From Pseudomonadota bacterium (GTDB taxonomy: Bacteria > Desulfobacterota > Desulfobulbia > Desulfobulbales > SURF-16), in assembly GCA_030597865.1 (NCBI GenBank), contig JAUVQZ010000195.1, forward strand, positions 1 through 5,516: a DNA stretch of 5,516 nt. Reading direction: 5' to 3'. Positions 1 to 5,516 of the stretch are shown piece after piece; the stretch's first letter is position 1, and the number at the start of each line of letters is the position of its first letter. The notes beneath the pieces were generated by a model. The model was not told where the DNA came from. It saw nothing but the letters and a program-made list of their open reading frames with translations, and searched no databases. A program made the position numbers and the translations under genes.

Positions 1-579
1 ATTGCCCACATCCTCGAGTTTTATTTTACCACCGGTGATTCCAGCACACCGGTCCAGGACCGGTTCATGGAAGGTCTGATCATCAATATCATGGAGAGCT
101 GCGACAGGGTCCTCAGGGATCCCGAAGATTACCAGGGCCGTGCCGACCTCATGTGGTGTTCAACCATGGCCCTGAATGGCTGGACCGCAGCCGGCCTTGG
201 TCTGGTGGGTTTTCCCATGCATATGATTGAACATACCTTGAGCGCGCACCATAATGTTGCCCATGGTGCTGGTCTCAGTGTGGTGATGCCGGCCTGGCTC
301 TCATTTCAGGCCCAGAAAAACCCGGAGAAATATGGCCAGTTTGCCAAAAGAGTTTTCCAGGTAGAAAATAACGACCAGGCAGCGGCTGCCATGGAGGGTA
401 TTGCCCGTCTTAAAAACTGGTTAAAAAAAATAGGCTGTCCGACAGCCTTGGCAGGTCTCAAAATAAGCCCGGCTGAAATCCCTTTTCTGGCCCAGCAAAG
501 TCTTCCCTTGGCCTCGCTATGGCGCCTAAAAGGGTATGATAGTGAAAAAATAGAAACTATTCTAAGAGGTTGCGTTTAG
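1..579 (+). CDS. Iron-containing alcohol dehydrogenase, C-terminal half (partial, 5' end off window)
   Basis: Frame 1 is open from base 1 to the TAG at 577-579, giving 192 visible codons of a protein that usually has about 385-390 residues. It belongs to the group III (iron-type) alcohol dehydrogenases, closest in appearance to the butanol dehydrogenase/YqhD branch, which interconvert alcohols and aldehydes or ketones with NAD(P)H in the cytoplasm. The visible part is the all-helical metal-binding domain. Visible residue 3 (His of IAHILEFYF) matches the second metal ligand of YqhD. The pattern HMIEHTLSAHHNVAH gives the other two His ligands at visible residues 74 and 88 (codons 220-222 and 262-264), with the expected 14-residue spacing. 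The Asp ligand should lie just upstream of the window. LMWCSTMALNGW and GAGLSVVMPAW are also typical of the branch. The reading frame is intact. Substrate and exact cofactor cannot be told from this half. Confidence 0.92.
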   Translation: MAHILEFYFTTGDSSTPVQDRFMEGLIINIMESCDRVLRDPEDYQGRADLMWCSTMALNGWTAAGLGLVGFPMHMIEHTLSAHHNVAHGAGLSVVMPAWLSFQAQKNPEKYGQFAKRVFQVENNDQAAAAMEGIARLKNWLKKIGCPTALAGLKISPAEIPFLAQQSLPLASLWRLKGYDSEKIETILRGCV

Positions 580-587
580 TGCCTTTT

Positions 588-603
588 ACAGATGTCTGTT
601 TTT
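588..603 (+). terminator. Weak terminator-like hairpin after the alcohol dehydrogenase gene
   Basis: ACAG (588-591) can pair with CTGT (596-599) across a 4-nt loop and is followed by a run of T (599-603), 8 nt after the dehydrogenase stop. Four base pairs is very short, so this is only a candidate. A second weak option lies further on: CAGG (621-624) with CCTG (649-652), enclosing GCAG/CTGC, followed by T5 at 653-657. The rest of the 215-bp spacer (580-794) shows no recognised RNA or repeat. TATTAT at 750-755 could be a -10 box for the next gene, but no matching -35 is visible. Confidence 0.2.
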
Positions 604-784
604 GGTTAAAAAAGCTTGGCCAGGCAGGCATTATCTGCTAAATTGCGTCCTGTTTTTAAGTGGAAAAAATGTCAAAAATGCTCGTCCCAACAATCCCGTG
701 CCACATTGTAAGTAAAATTATCCACCCCGCATTTCCCGTCATTCAAGGGTATTATTATGCACCGAACGGACGGTCACTCCACCC

Positions 785-788
785 GAGG
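785..788 (+). promoter_or_regulatory. Ribosome binding site (GAGG) of the 122-residue gene
   Basis: GAGG lies 6 nt before the ATG at 795. It is the only clear Shine-Dalgarno sequence seen before any start in this window, and it supports both the reality of the short gene and its start. Confidence 0.7.
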
Positions 789-794
789 TAATTC

Positions 795-1163
795 ATGCCA
801 GAATCAAATAACTTTGACCTTAATGATTACACCAATAAGGAAACAAGTAAGATTTATGATGTTGCCGTAAAAACAATCCGCAAAGAAATAGCCAATGGTA
901 AGACCTTTAATGAGGCCATCCTCGCGCTCACCACAATCAATGAGGCATTGCGCCACATCATCATTGATGATTTCTTGAAAAATCTCATCGTAGATCAACA
1001 TTTCAATAAAGGCCGGGGCCTCGACGACCTTGCCCTTATTCTCGATCTTCCATACGAAAAGATGGAAACCTGTCGCGATACAATTATTGAAGAACTCTAT
1101 CTATACAATAACGACGAAGATGATGACTTTCACCACGCCGATGTTAGTGAAATGACTCATTAA
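795..1163 (+). CDS. Hypothetical small acidic helical protein, 122 residues
   Basis: I do not recognise this protein. It begins at an ATG with a well-placed GAGG and ends at TAA 1161-1163. The sequence has no signal peptide or membrane segment, so it is probably cytoplasmic. Residues about 14-65 read as two or three amphipathic helices (KIYDVAVKTIRKEIANG, then AILALTTINEALRHIIIDDF). Residues about 72-102 (GRGLDDLALILDLPYEKMET and onward) resemble a helix-turn-helix unit, as in proteins where a short loop precedes a recognition-like helix, but this is impression only. The tail is strongly acidic with histidines (DEDDDFHH, 107-114), which could bind metal or simply be a disordered tail. GC is about 42% over 841-1140, clearly lower than the next gene (about 58% over 1441-1560). 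That may mean transfer or just relaxed codon use. It lies 61 bp before the DUF166 gene on the same strand and could be co-transcribed with it. Confidence 0.75.
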   Translation: MPESNNFDLNDYTNKETSKIYDVAVKTIRKEIANGKTFNEAILALTTINEALRHIIIDDFLKNLIVDQHFNKGRGLDDLALILDLPYEKMETCRDTIIEELYLYNNDEDDDFHHADVSEMTH

Positions 1164-1224
1164 TACCGGACTTCACCTAACGCATCAAGTCTCTTAACCG
1201 TGTGCGCCCCCCTTCTCGGTCCTG

Positions 1225-1875
1225 ATGGAAAAAACTGAAACCAGCCCCCAAGCAGCTGAGCTAATAACTGTCTTTCAACAGGGGGGCTCCGGAGAAAAGA
1301 AAATACAGGGTATTAAGATCTACGGTCAACAGATCAAGATCGTTGAGGTTATAGATTTTCCAACCACCCTTCCTGATTTCATCGACGATCCCCAAGAGTT
1401 TTTCCCAGACCATATCCAGGGCACCCTTGTCCTTAGCTTTCTTAAGCATCCGGACCTGGTGGACCATGGCGCTGAGTATTGTTGCCGGCAAGGTATTGCC
1501 ATGATAGCCAGTGGGCCGCGCAAGATACCTGGAGCTATCTGCCCCATCACCTGTTGCGGCCTGGCAAAAAAAGATGCGCTTGGCAGATATGGCCAACAAT
1601 TCGGCATACCTGAGTATAAGATAACCCTGAAGAACGGCAGGATAAGCGCCATTGATGTCCTCCGGGGCGCCTCCTGTGGGGCCACCTGGCTTGCCCTGCC
1701 AAGGCTGATGGATTGTGGCCCGGAGCAGGCCCTGGAAAAGGTGGCAAGGGAGGTACAGTTTCTCTGCCAGGCAGATCCTGCCAGTTTTGATCCCATCACC
1801 GGCCACAGCCCTCTCCATTTTGCCGGTAATGTCCATACCAGGGCCCTGGAAAAGGCCCTTAAAGAGGCGAAATAG
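1225..1875 (+). CDS. DUF166 family protein, cysteine-rich, function unknown
   Basis: This 216-residue soluble protein resembles the DUF166 family (Pfam 'domain of unknown function', sometimes mislabelled thymidylate synthase). The family landmarks I recognise are LPDFIDDPQEFFPDHI (49-64), the short hydrophobic strand with HPDL (68-78), the PGAICPITCC segment (102-111), VLRGASCGATW (145-155) and the C-terminal GHSPLHFAG (193-201). It carries eight cysteines at 86, 87, 106, 110, 111, 151, 164 and 181. The clusters at 106/110/111 and 151, with His194 and His198, could form a metal or iron-sulphur site; this is inference. No transmembrane segment or signal peptide is seen. The ATG at 1225 is the only plausible start: an in-frame stop sits at 1195-1197, there is no other ATG or GTG between, and the conserved part begins near residue 15. 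No Shine-Dalgarno sequence precedes it. The gene ends 5 bp from the stop of the opposing murA. The family call is from memory of its motifs, without a profile search. Confidence 0.8.
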   Translation: MEKTETSPQAAELITVFQQGGSGEKKIQGIKIYGQQIKIVEVIDFPTTLPDFIDDPQEFFPDHIQGTLVLSFLKHPDLVDHGAEYCCRQGIAMIASGPRKIPGAICPITCCGLAKKDALGRYGQQFGIPEYKITLKNGRISAIDVLRGASCGATWLALPRLMDCGPEQALEKVAREVQFLCQADPASFDPITGHSPLHFAGNVHTRALEKALKEAK

Positions 1876-1880
1876 TCACC

Positions 1881-3140
1881 CTACTCTTTTTCACGCCAGA
1901 TTTTCGCTCCCACCCTGCGTAACTTCTCATCAAGCCTCTCATAACCACGATCCAGGTGGTAGACCCGGGAGATAGTGGTCACCCCCTGGGCCGCCACGCC
2001 AGCCACCACCAAGGAGGCACTGGCCCTGAGGTCGGTTGCCATAACCTGGGCACCGGTGAGCGTGCCGGTTCCGGAGACAATGGCCCGGCCGCCATCCACC
2101 CGGATATCCGCCCCCATCCTCCGCAGCTCAGCAACATGCATGAAGCGATTCTCAAAGATAGTTTCATCGATGACGCTTAGTCCAGTGGTACAGGTCATCA
2201 GGGCCATGATCTGGGCCTGCAAATCCGTTGGGAAGCCTGGGTATGGCATGGTCTTCACATCAACACTCTTGATTGGCCCGGAACGGGCCGCAATAATGGA
2301 CGACTCCTTCTCCTCAATATAGATACCCACCGCCCTCATCTTCTCCAAAAAAGAGGGGAGATGGGCTGGGTTGCAGTTACGGAGGGTCAGTTCACCCCCA
2401 GCCGTGCCAACAGCGGCTATATAGGTGCCTGTCTCTATTCGGTCGGCAATAATCGTGGTGGCCGTTGCCCTAAGCCCATCCACACCCTCCACAACAAGAA
2501 CATCGGTTCCCCGGCCCTCAATCTTGGCGCCCATGGCCACGAGCATATCAATAAGATTGCCGACCTCCGGCTCCTTGGCAGCATTTTTAATAATGGTCTT
2601 TCCCTGGGCCAGGGTTGCGGCCATAAGCATATTTTCGGTGCCGGTCACAGAGGGAAAATCAAAGTAGATGGTATCACCCTGCAGACGCCCCTTAACAAAG
2701 GCATCAACATAACCGGATTCAAGCTCAATCTTGGCCCCAAGCTTCTGTAGGCCCTGCATGTGAAAATTTATGGGCCTGGCCCCAATGGCACAGCCACCGG
2801 GAAGAGAAACCCGGGCCCGCCCCAAACGAACCAGGAGCGGCCCCAAGACCAGTACCGAGGCCCGCATGGTTTTAACCAGATCATAGGAGGCCTCAAAGCC
2901 CTCGACATTATCAGAGTTTATGACAAGGGTATGGGGTTCCGGGTAGTGATAGGTGATCCCTAATGTTTCCAGAAGCACCAACATGGTACGGATATCCCTG
3001 AGGTCAGGAACATTATACAGGGTGTGCTCACCAGGACAGAGAAGGGTTGCGGCAATAAGAGGCAGGGCGGCATTCTTGGCGCCACTGACATTAATTTCAC
3101 CGTGGAGGGGGTGACCGCCTTCAATAATTATTTTATCCAT
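1881..3140 (-). CDS. murA: UDP-N-acetylglucosamine 1-carboxyvinyltransferase MurA
   Basis: MurA transfers the enolpyruvyl group of phosphoenolpyruvate to UDP-GlcNAc, the first committed step of peptidoglycan synthesis, in the cytoplasm. The 419-residue length is exactly typical. Catalytic landmarks are all present: Lys22-Asn23 in SGAKNAALP, Arg93 (TMRAS), the catalytic loop LPGGCAIGARP with Cys117 (E. coli Cys115) and Arg122, YPGFPTD with Asp306 (E. coli Asp305), and HLDRGYE with Arg398 (E. coli Arg397). A Cys rather than Asp in the loop predicts fosfomycin sensitivity at the enzyme level. The ATG start is fixed by an in-frame TAA a few codons upstream. The sequence before it (AACAAAAAAAGATT) has only a very weak Shine-Dalgarno match. 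It follows prmC after 82 bp, in which I see no convincing promoter or terminator, only a small TTGG/CCAA inverted repeat near 3189-3199. It is the last gene of this cluster and converges on the DUF166 gene. Confidence 0.98.
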   Translation of the reverse strand: MDKIIIEGGHPLHGEINVSGAKNAALPLIAATLLCPGEHTLYNVPDLRDIRTMLVLLETLGITYHYPEPHTLVINSDNVEGFEASYDLVKTMRASVLVLGPLLVRLGRARVSLPGGCAIGARPINFHMQGLQKLGAKIELESGYVDAFVKGRLQGDTIYFDFPSVTGTENMLMAATLAQGKTIIKNAAKEPEVGNLIDMLVAMGAKIEGRGTDVLVVEGVDGLRATATTIIADRIETGTYIAAVGTAGGELTLRNCNPAHLPSFLEKMRAVGIYIEEKESSIIAARSGPIKSVDVKTMPYPGFPTDLQAQIMALMTCTTGLSVIDETIFENRFMHVAELRRMGADIRVDGGRAIVSGTGTLTGAQVMATDLRASASLVVAGVAAQGVTTISRVYHLDRGYERLDEKLRRVGAKIWREKE

Positions 3141-3222
3141 AATCTTTTTTTGTTATGTGCAGCTCGTGATTAACCCCATCTTGGAGGATTGGTAACCAAC
3201 ATGAAATAAAGGATGCCTAGAT

Positions 3223-4086
3223 TCAGAAACTCCGCCTGGCCTTCAAAATTCGAGGCAGACCTGCATAATCATCTATCACAGTGAGGTGGTCAAAGGAAGC
3301 AAAACTTCCAAAGAGGTCCAGCACCTCCTGCTTTTGATCATAACCGATCTCCATGAGAAAGAAGCCGCCGGGTCGCAGATATTTTTCAACAGCAGGGGCA
3401 AGGGAGGAAATACACCCTAAGCCGTCTTCACCGCCGCCATCAAGGGCAAGATGGGGCTCATGGTCGACAACATCGGACTGCAGGGTGCTGAAGGTGGATT
3501 TCTTCACATAGGGGGGGTTGGAGACCATGAAGTCAAACTGCGCATCCCTGCCAAAGGCGGAGAGAAAATCGCCATTGACCAGGGAAACCTTTTTGGCACA
3601 GCCATGGTGATGGATATTTTGGCGGGCCACAGCAAGGGCAGGGAAGGATATATCCACCGCAACAAGGGTGGCACGCGGCAGCTCCAGGCTCAGGCTCACC
3701 GGCAATATACCGCTGCCCGTGCCAAGATCAAGGATAGTGCCGGAAAAGCTGGCCTTGCCAGGGACAAGGGCCAAGAGCTGTTCAACCAGCAGCTCCGTTT
3801 CCGGCCTTGGGATGAGGACGTCCGGCGACACCGTAAAATCAAGGCCCCAGAACTCCTGGTGACCCACTATATAGGCAAAGGGTTCACGGCTGGCACGACG
3901 CCTAAGATAGCTGTGAAAAAGCTCTTCATCACCAGGGCGCACCTCATTAGTTGTTATGAAAAGCTGGGGACGGGAAAGACCAAGAATGTCGCCGAGAAAA
4001 AAAGCGCTTTCGAGCTGGGGATCATCAATGCCGGCAGCCTGCAGAAAGGCGACCCCCTGTTCATAGAGTTCGGCAGTGGTGGACAT
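3223..4086 (-). CDS. prmC: Peptide chain release factor N5-glutamine methyltransferase PrmC (HemK)
   Basis: PrmC uses S-adenosylmethionine to methylate the glutamine of the GGQ motif of release factors, which raises peptide release efficiency. The 287-residue length is normal. The N-terminal helical domain (about 1-80) recognises the release factor and leads into EPFAYIVGHQEFWG (68-81) and the linker LIPRPETELLVE (91-102). The Rossmann methyltransferase domain follows, with the SAM-binding DLGTGSG (120-126), acidic Asp145 at the end of strand 2 (LVAVD), NGD (171-173), and the hallmark NPPY (190-193) that holds the substrate glutamine. The RPGGFFLMEIGYDQ segment (238-251) is also typical. The gene lies 104 bp after prfA, its substrate gene. 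That spacer contains two hairpins, the second with a T-run 21 nt before this ATG, so expression may be attenuated relative to prfA. The start has only a poor ribosome site (GTAGAG). Confidence 0.97.
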   Translation of the reverse strand: MSTTAELYEQGVAFLQAAGIDDPQLESAFFLGDILGLSRPQLFITTNEVRPGDEELFHSYLRRRASREPFAYIVGHQEFWGLDFTVSPDVLIPRPETELLVEQLLALVPGKASFSGTILDLGTGSGILPVSLSLELPRATLVAVDISFPALAVARQNIHHHGCAKKVSLVNGDFLSAFGRDAQFDFMVSNPPYVKKSTFSTLQSDVVDHEPHLALDGGGEDGLGCISSLAPAVEKYLRPGGFFLMEIGYDQKQEVLDLFGSFASFDHLTVIDDYAGLPRILKARRSF

Positions 4087-4102
4087 GGACGCTCTACCAT
4101 GA

Positions 4103-4136
4103 AAAATGGTAAGGGGTCAGCAGCTGAGCCCTTACC
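4103..4136 (-). terminator. Hairpin plus T-run between prfA and prmC (intrinsic terminator or attenuator)
   Basis: Read on the - strand, GGTAAGGG (4136 down to 4129) pairs perfectly with CCCTTACC (4115 down to 4108). After one mismatch, TCAG-type pairs extend the stem by four more base pairs, closing a 3-nt loop around 4121-4123. The 3' arm is followed at once by ATTTTT (T-run 4103-4107). This has the form of an intrinsic terminator in the direction of the operon. Because it lies only 21 nt before the prmC ATG, no promoter fits after it, so partial read-through or attenuation is more likely than a full stop. Confidence 0.6.
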
Positions 4137-4141
4137 GGTTT

Positions 4142-4163
4142 GGGAAAGTTGTAACCTTTACCC
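4142..4163 (-). other. Second, weaker hairpin in the prfA-prmC leader
   Basis: On the - strand GGG-T-AAAG (4163 down to 4156) can pair with CTTTCCC (4148 down to 4142) around a 7-nt loop, giving 7 base pairs with a single bulged T. It ends 5 nt before the stronger T-run hairpin. Part of it also repeats the GGTAA sequence of that hairpin's 5' arm, so the two structures could compete. Confidence 0.4.
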
Positions 4164-4190
4164 CTAAGATGAACTGTGCTCAGGAAATGA

Positions 4191-5261
4191 TTATTGCAGG
4201 GTTTTCAAGGACTCGGCCTGGAAAGAGGCAATAAGGGGGTCAATTATATGTTCGAGTTTACCCACAAGGACATCGTCAAGCTTATAGACCGTCAAGTTGA
4301 TGCGGTGATCTGAGATACGTCCTTGGGGATAATTATAGGTACGGATACGCTCACTGCGGTCACCGCTGCCGATCTGGCTCTTGCGGTCTTTAGAGATACG
4401 ATCATGCTGCTCCTGCTGCATCTTGTCAAGGAGACGGGCACGCAGGACACGGAGACCCTTTTCCTTGTTTTTATGCTGGGATTTTTCGTCCTGACAGCTC
4501 ACAACAAGACCGGTGGGCAGATGGGTGATGCGGACGGCAGAGTCAGTGGTGTTTACAGACTGGCCGCCTGGGCCTGAGGCCCGAAAAACATCAAAGCGAA
4601 GATCAGTGGGAGCAATGTCCACCTCGACCTCTTCCGCCTCTGGCAATACGGCAACAGTAACCGCAGAGGTGTGGATTCTGCCCTGGGTTTCTGTTTCAGG
4701 TACACGTTGAACCCGGTGGACACCGGATTCGTATTTGAGCTTGGAATAGACCTTGTCGCCGCTGATCAGGGAGATAATTTCTTTGAAACCACCAATACCA
4801 ATGGGGTTGCTGGAGAGAATCTCCACCCGCCAGCCTTGGGATTCGGCGTAGCGGCTATACATGCGGTGCAGATCGTTGACAAAAAGGGCTGCCTCGTCAC
4901 CGCCCGTACCAGCCCGGATTTCCAGGAGGGTATTCTTCTCATCGTTTGGATCGCGGGGAAGAAGGGCCAGGCGCAGCTCGCTCTGGAGCCGTTCAGAGTC
5001 CTGGCTGAGCTCCGCTATCTCAGCACGGGCCAATTCACGGAGCTCAAGGTCATCTTCCTGGAGGATCTCCTGGTTGTCCTTAATCTCCTGCTGAACATTT
5101 TTATACTCATTGTACAGGTCGTTAAGGCGGGTTACCTGGGAATGCTCCTTGGCAACCTTGCCGTACTGAGCTTGATCGCCCAGTATGGCTGGATCAGAGA
5201 GTTTCCCCTCAAGCTCCAGGAGCTTTTCGTCCAGGTGGGCAAATCTGCTAAAAATATCCAT
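4191..5261 (-). CDS. prfA: Peptide chain release factor 1 (RF1)
   Basis: RF1 enters the ribosomal A site at UAA and UAG codons and triggers hydrolysis of peptidyl-tRNA. The 356-residue length is standard. The N-terminal coiled-coil-like domain 1 (about 1-105) is rich in Glu, Lys and Leu. EIRAGTGGDEAALF (114-127) is the signature of the class. The stop-codon reading tripeptide is PET (188-190) in VHRVQRVPETETQGRIHTSA, of the PxT form of RF1 rather than the SPF of RF2. The catalytic GGQ is at 232-234 in ASGPGGQSVNTTDSAVRITH, so Gln234 is the residue expected to be methylated by the neighbouring PrmC. The IGSGDRSERIRTYNYPQGRISDHR segment near 297-320 is also characteristic. It starts 36 bp after the rpmE stop. 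That gap is filled by an A-tract/hairpin/T-tract and contains no Shine-Dalgarno sequence. Translation may therefore be coupled to rpmE or start without one. Confidence 0.99.
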   Translation of the reverse strand: MDIFSRFAHLDEKLLELEGKLSDPAILGDQAQYGKVAKEHSQVTRLNDLYNEYKNVQQEIKDNQEILQEDDLELRELARAEIAELSQDSERLQSELRLALLPRDPNDEKNTLLEIRAGTGGDEAALFVNDLHRMYSRYAESQGWRVEILSSNPIGIGGFKEIISLISGDKVYSKLKYESGVHRVQRVPETETQGRIHTSAVTVAVLPEAEEVEVDIAPTDLRFDVFRASGPGGQSVNTTDSAVRITHLPTGLVVSCQDEKSQHKNKEKGLRVLRARLLDKMQQEQHDRISKDRKSQIGSGDRSERIRTYNYPQGRISDHRINLTVYKLDDVLVGKLEHIIDPLIASFQAESLKTLQ

Positions 5262-5274
5262 GGGATGATAACCA

Positions 5275-5296
5275 AAAAAGACAGGGAGGTCTTTTT
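5275..5296 (-). terminator. A-tract/hairpin/T-tract between rpmE and prfA
   Basis: AAAAAGAC (5275-5282) and GTCTTTTT (5289-5296) are exact inverted repeats around a 6-nt loop, starting 1 nt after the rpmE stop. The pattern is symmetric, so it could act in both directions. The core has only two GC pairs, so it is a weak terminator candidate; leaky termination would give more rpmE than prfA transcript. Confidence 0.4.
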
Positions 5297-5297
5297 C

Positions 5298-5507
5298 TTA
5301 TTTCTCCATGGTACGGCCATATTTTTTCAGGAATTTCTCGACACGGCCAGCAGTATCAATAAGCTTCTGCTTGCCGGTGAAAAAGGGATGGCAGGCTGAA
5401 CAGATGTCAAGACTCATCTCGGTGCTTACAGAACCGACTTCGACCTTGTTTCCGCATGCACAGCTTGCCTCAATTACATGATATTCGGGATGGATATCTT
5501 CTTTCAT
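5298..5507 (-). CDS. rpmE: Large ribosomal subunit protein bL31, zinc-binding form
   Basis: This 69-residue protein is the 50S subunit protein L31, which bridges the large-subunit central protuberance and the small-subunit head. MKEDIHPEY at the N-terminus, ACGNKVEVGS, and CSACHPFFTGKQKLIDTAGRVEKF are all family-typical; E. coli L31 has 70 residues. The four zinc ligands are Cys16, Cys18, Cys36 and Cys39 (CxC...CxxC), so this is the zinc-containing type. In many bacteria a zinc-free paralogue replaces it under zinc shortage, but none is visible here. It is the first gene of the visible - strand cluster. The window ends 9 bp before its ATG, so its promoter and ribosome site cannot be judged. 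The TAA stop is followed immediately by the hairpin that separates it from prfA. Confidence 0.97.
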   Translation of the reverse strand: MKEDIHPEYHVIEASCACGNKVEVGSVSTEMSLDICSACHPFFTGKQKLIDTAGRVEKFLKKYGRTMEK

Positions 5508-5516
5508 TGCTGAATC

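Noticed and set aside
689..703. Sigma-54-like -24 element (TGGCACG) on the - strand
   Set aside because: The -12 part does not fit (no TTGC at the needed spacing), and it would point into the 3' end of the dehydrogenase gene with no gene to drive.
761..774. Interrupted palindrome ACCG-N6-CGGT just before the 122-residue gene
   Set aside because: Only four base pairs per half-site and no second copy; too short to call an operator.
1261..1836. - strand open frame (191 codons) opposite the DUF166 gene
   Set aside because: The + strand frame has recognisable family motifs; the - strand translation does not, and it has no ribosome site.
1728..1855. Exact 14-nt direct repeat GGCCCTGGAAAAGG at 1728-1741 and 1842-1855, the second overlapping a 12-nt palindrome at 1838-1849
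   Set aside because: Both copies encode the same Ala-Leu-Glu-Lys helix motif in frame in the DUF166 gene; best explained by similar codons, not a repeat element.
3184..3209. GGAGG followed by ATG on the + strand in the murA-prmC spacer
   Set aside because: The ATG is followed by a stop after two codons, so no gene results.
3451..4167. Long + strand open frame (238 codons) opposite prmC
   Set aside because: It is antisense to a gene with all PrmC motifs, its translation resembles no family, and it runs over the hairpin spacer. A compositional shadow.
4671..5399. Long + strand open frame (242 codons) opposite prfA and rpmE
   Set aside because: It covers parts of two certain genes on the other strand; its hydrophobic stretches are the mirror of charged coiled-coil codons of RF1.

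Overview
The window looks like ordinary chromosomal DNA from an anaerobic, probably sulphate-reducing bacterium of the Desulfobacterota (Desulfobulbales-like). This placement is inferred from the gene set: an iron-type alcohol dehydrogenase, a DUF166 protein (a family I know mainly from methanogens and anaerobic deltaproteobacteria), and an rpmE-prfA-prmC-murA cluster. It is not proven. GC content is mixed, about 58% in a sampled part of the DUF166 gene and about 42% in the small unknown gene.

Layout. The left part (1-1875) is read on the + strand. It holds the C-terminal half of an iron-containing alcohol dehydrogenase cut by the window edge, a 215-bp spacer, a 122-residue protein of unknown function, and a cysteine-rich DUF166 protein. 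The right part (1881-5507) is read on the - strand. In transcription order it is rpmE (ribosomal protein L31, zinc form), prfA (release factor 1), prmC (release-factor glutamine methyltransferase) and murA (first committed step of peptidoglycan synthesis). The two blocks converge with only 5 bp between the DUF166 and murA stop codons.

How the genes work together. PrmC methylates the glutamine of the GGQ motif of PrfA, so enzyme and substrate sit side by side, next to a ribosomal protein gene and a cell-wall gene. This is a growth-linked housekeeping cluster. The most interesting non-coding signals lie in its spacers. A strong hairpin followed by a run of T sits 21 nt before the prmC start, with a second hairpin just upstream of it. 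A weaker A-tract/hairpin/T-tract lies between rpmE and prfA. These look like internal terminators or attenuators.

I see no mobile element, CRISPR array, tRNA or rRNA in the window, and no clearly new multi-gene system. The least understood parts are the 122-residue protein, the DUF166 protein and the prfA-prmC leader.
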